In this document: piece after piece, positions 15,034 to 16,131 of the stretch
Layout of the letters: each line of letters starts with the position of its first letter
Position numbering within the stretch: position 1 is the first letter of the stretch
Origin: UBA6183 sp034676125
GTDB taxonomy: Bacteria; Bacteroidota; Bacteroidia; UKL13-3
Assembly: GCA_034676125.1 (NCBI GenBank)
Contig: JAUCCO010000076.1
Location: 1 to 16,131 of the forward strand
Direction of reading: 5' to 3'
DNA: 16,131 nucleotides
Position numbers and translations under genes: made by a program
Notes under the pieces: model-generated
Database searches by the model: none
What the model saw: the letters and a program-made list of their open reading frames with translations, nothing else
Told to the model about the DNA's origin: nothing

Positions 15034-16131
15034 AATTTTTAGCTATTCTGTTAATAGATTTTTGAGACCAATTTTCCATTGTTGTGATTATTCCTTTATT
15101 TCCTTGAACGACAGCATTAAATCTGCCTGGGGTTACTTCATGTAAAAAGACAGTTGCTCCATCCCCTTGAGTGAATGCTTTACCTAAATTTTTTGTGGCA
15201 TTTATGCCTTCAACAGACAATACCCCACCTCTTGTAGCAGCTCCTGCAACTCTTACTTCACCGTGCAAAGTTGTTTGTACCCCCTTAGCAGCATAAGGTA
15301 TAGGAACAAAACCTACTGCAAATGATAATCCAATATCGGTAATTTTAGTATAGGCATCGTGGGTTATTTTTGCATCTATGAGTCCACTCTTAACATCTTT
15401 TTGGAATTGGGAATTTTCAAACTTATCGCCCATAAAGACTCTCTCATTGTCAGGCTTTTCTTGTCTTATGCCCAATTCTGGTTTCTTTGCAAAAGTGGTA
15501 TTATCCAATAATATTGTGTCAAAATTAAATTTAAAATTGGAATTTGTACTACTTTGACCTGATGCTTGTGGTATATTCAGTTTTGTCCCGATTTGTAGTC
15601 TTTTATCATTTTTAGGATCAAGATTATTCGCTTTTCTTAATGCATCTACAGTTGTTCCATGCTTTTTAGCAATGCCGCTTAATGTTTCCCCCTCTTTAAC
15701 TTGGTGTGTTTCTACCTTTGCTCCTGCTGTTTGGTTTGTGGCAGGTTGACCCCCGCTATCATTTGCAGGCTGACCTCCACCTTCTTCCGTCCCCTCTCCG
15801 TTATAATCCATTTTATTAATCGGATTATTATCAGCATAAGTATATGGGCTTTGAAAAACATACTTCCCCGCCAACGGATCCACACTCACAAACCTACATA
15901 ACCAAGGTGCATAATATCTTGCACCGTAATAATACAATCCACTTTCTTCGTCTTTTTCTTTACCACAAAAGCGGTAACGTTTCTTGCTGTATGCACCAAA
16001 ACTGGTTTCACCAAAAGGGTAGTATTCTTCAAAGTTTACCGGTGTGCCGTTTTCATCAACCAATACATTGCTGCTACCCAAGTGGTCATCAAGATTATAC
16101 TTAATGGCAGGGGTGCTATCGCCAAAATCAG
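15014..16131 (-). CDS. RHS-repeat polymorphic toxin, C-terminal part with LysM (5' end outside window)
   Basis: The frame is open to the right edge; the TTG at 16081 is an internal Leu in YNLDDHLGSSN, so the gene starts outside. Counting from that Leu as 1: RHS-repeat-associated core (1-95: DHLGSSNVLVDENGTP, YYPFGE, RYRFCGKEKDEESGLYYYGARYY, RFVSVDPLAG, SPYTYADNNPINKMDYNG); Gly/Gln/Thr-rich linker (96-124); LysM domain (126-171, HQVKEGETLSGIAKKHGTTVDALRKANNL...IGTKLNIPQ); then a ~175-residue C-terminal domain I cannot assign. Its last 85 residues are motif-rich: LHGEVRVAG, ATRGGVL, HEVTPGRF and a final SQKSINRIAKNYGW. Such variable C-termini of Rhs proteins are toxins delivered to rival cells. 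The usual DPxG after the core is replaced by Asp-Tyr-Asn-Gly. The 69-residue gene overlapping the stop is the expected immunity partner. Confidence 0.9.
   Translation of the reverse strand, partial: DFGDSTPAIKYNLDDHLGSSNVLVDENGTPVNFEEYYPFGETSFGAYSKKRYRFCGKEKDEESGLYYYGARYYAPWLCRFVSVDPLAGKYVFQSPYTYADNNPINKMDYNGEGTEEGGGQPANDSGGQPATNQTAGAKVETHQVKEGETLSGIAKKHGTTVDALRKANNLDPKNDKRLQIGTKLNIPQASGQSSTNSNFKFNFDTILLDNTTFAKKPELGIRQEKPDNERVFMGDKFENSQFQKDVKSGLIDAKITHDAYTKITDIGLSFAVGFVPIPYAAKGVQTTLHGEVRVAGAATRGGVLSVEGINATKNLGKAFTQGDGATVFLHEVTPGRFNAVVQGNKGIITTMENWSQKSINRIAKNYGWKLE

Noticed and set aside
1..16131. tRNA, rRNA, CRISPR array, insertion sequence or transposase
   Set aside because: No cloverleaf, ribosomal RNA, regularly spaced repeat or transposase motif was seen on either strand.

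Overview
The window looks like chromosomal DNA of a Bacteroidota bacterium. It is AT-rich with almost no Shine-Dalgarno sequences. It has TAnnTTTG-type promoters, a type IX secretion (T9SS) C-terminal sorting domain, a hybrid-type two-component propeller sensor kinase, and a TPR/PD40/OmpA envelope protein of a kind common in this phylum. The gene order lnt, inositol monophosphatase, RluA-family synthase, cyclase and kinase suggests a Chitinophagia/Sphingobacteriia-like member, but I cannot place it more finely.

Region 1 (1-4430) is housekeeping. It holds the 3' end of apolipoprotein N-acyltransferase on the plus strand. Converging on it is a minus-strand operon read right to left: a PF04199 cyclase/arylformamidase-like protein, an RluD-like pseudouridine synthase (11 bp overlap) and an inositol-monophosphatase-family phosphatase. 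Divergent from that operon is an orphan membrane histidine kinase with a good TTG-N18-TAtaTTTG promoter and a strong terminator.

Region 2 (4453-13802) reads as one functional block on the plus strand: a periplasmic-propeller sensor kinase, its NarL/LuxR-type response regulator, a secreted T9SS-tagged protein, an exported PQQ-type propeller protein, and a 910-residue envelope protein. That last protein has the TPR-PD40-CRD-OmpA order of T9SS component PorE, but carries an extra C-terminal barrel-like domain. ATACGTAT-type palindromes occur upstream of three of the transcription units, about 43 bp before a near-consensus -7 box. They could be operators of the local response regulator, which would make this block a self-contained sensing and envelope regulon. 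Strong intrinsic terminators close the two downstream units.

Region 3 (13803-16131) is accessory. It has a conserved-looking but uncharacterised 188-residue protein on the minus strand, a 357-bp stretch without a convincing gene that contains a GC hairpin, and the 3' end of an Rhs-repeat gene that runs off the window. The Rhs fragment goes RHS core, Gly/Gln-rich linker, LysM, then an unrecognised C-terminal domain. Its stop overlaps by 20 bp the start of a 69-residue cysteine-rich protein that is the natural immunity candidate. The toxin/immunity pair and the palindrome-linked envelope regulon are the two most promising undescribed systems here.
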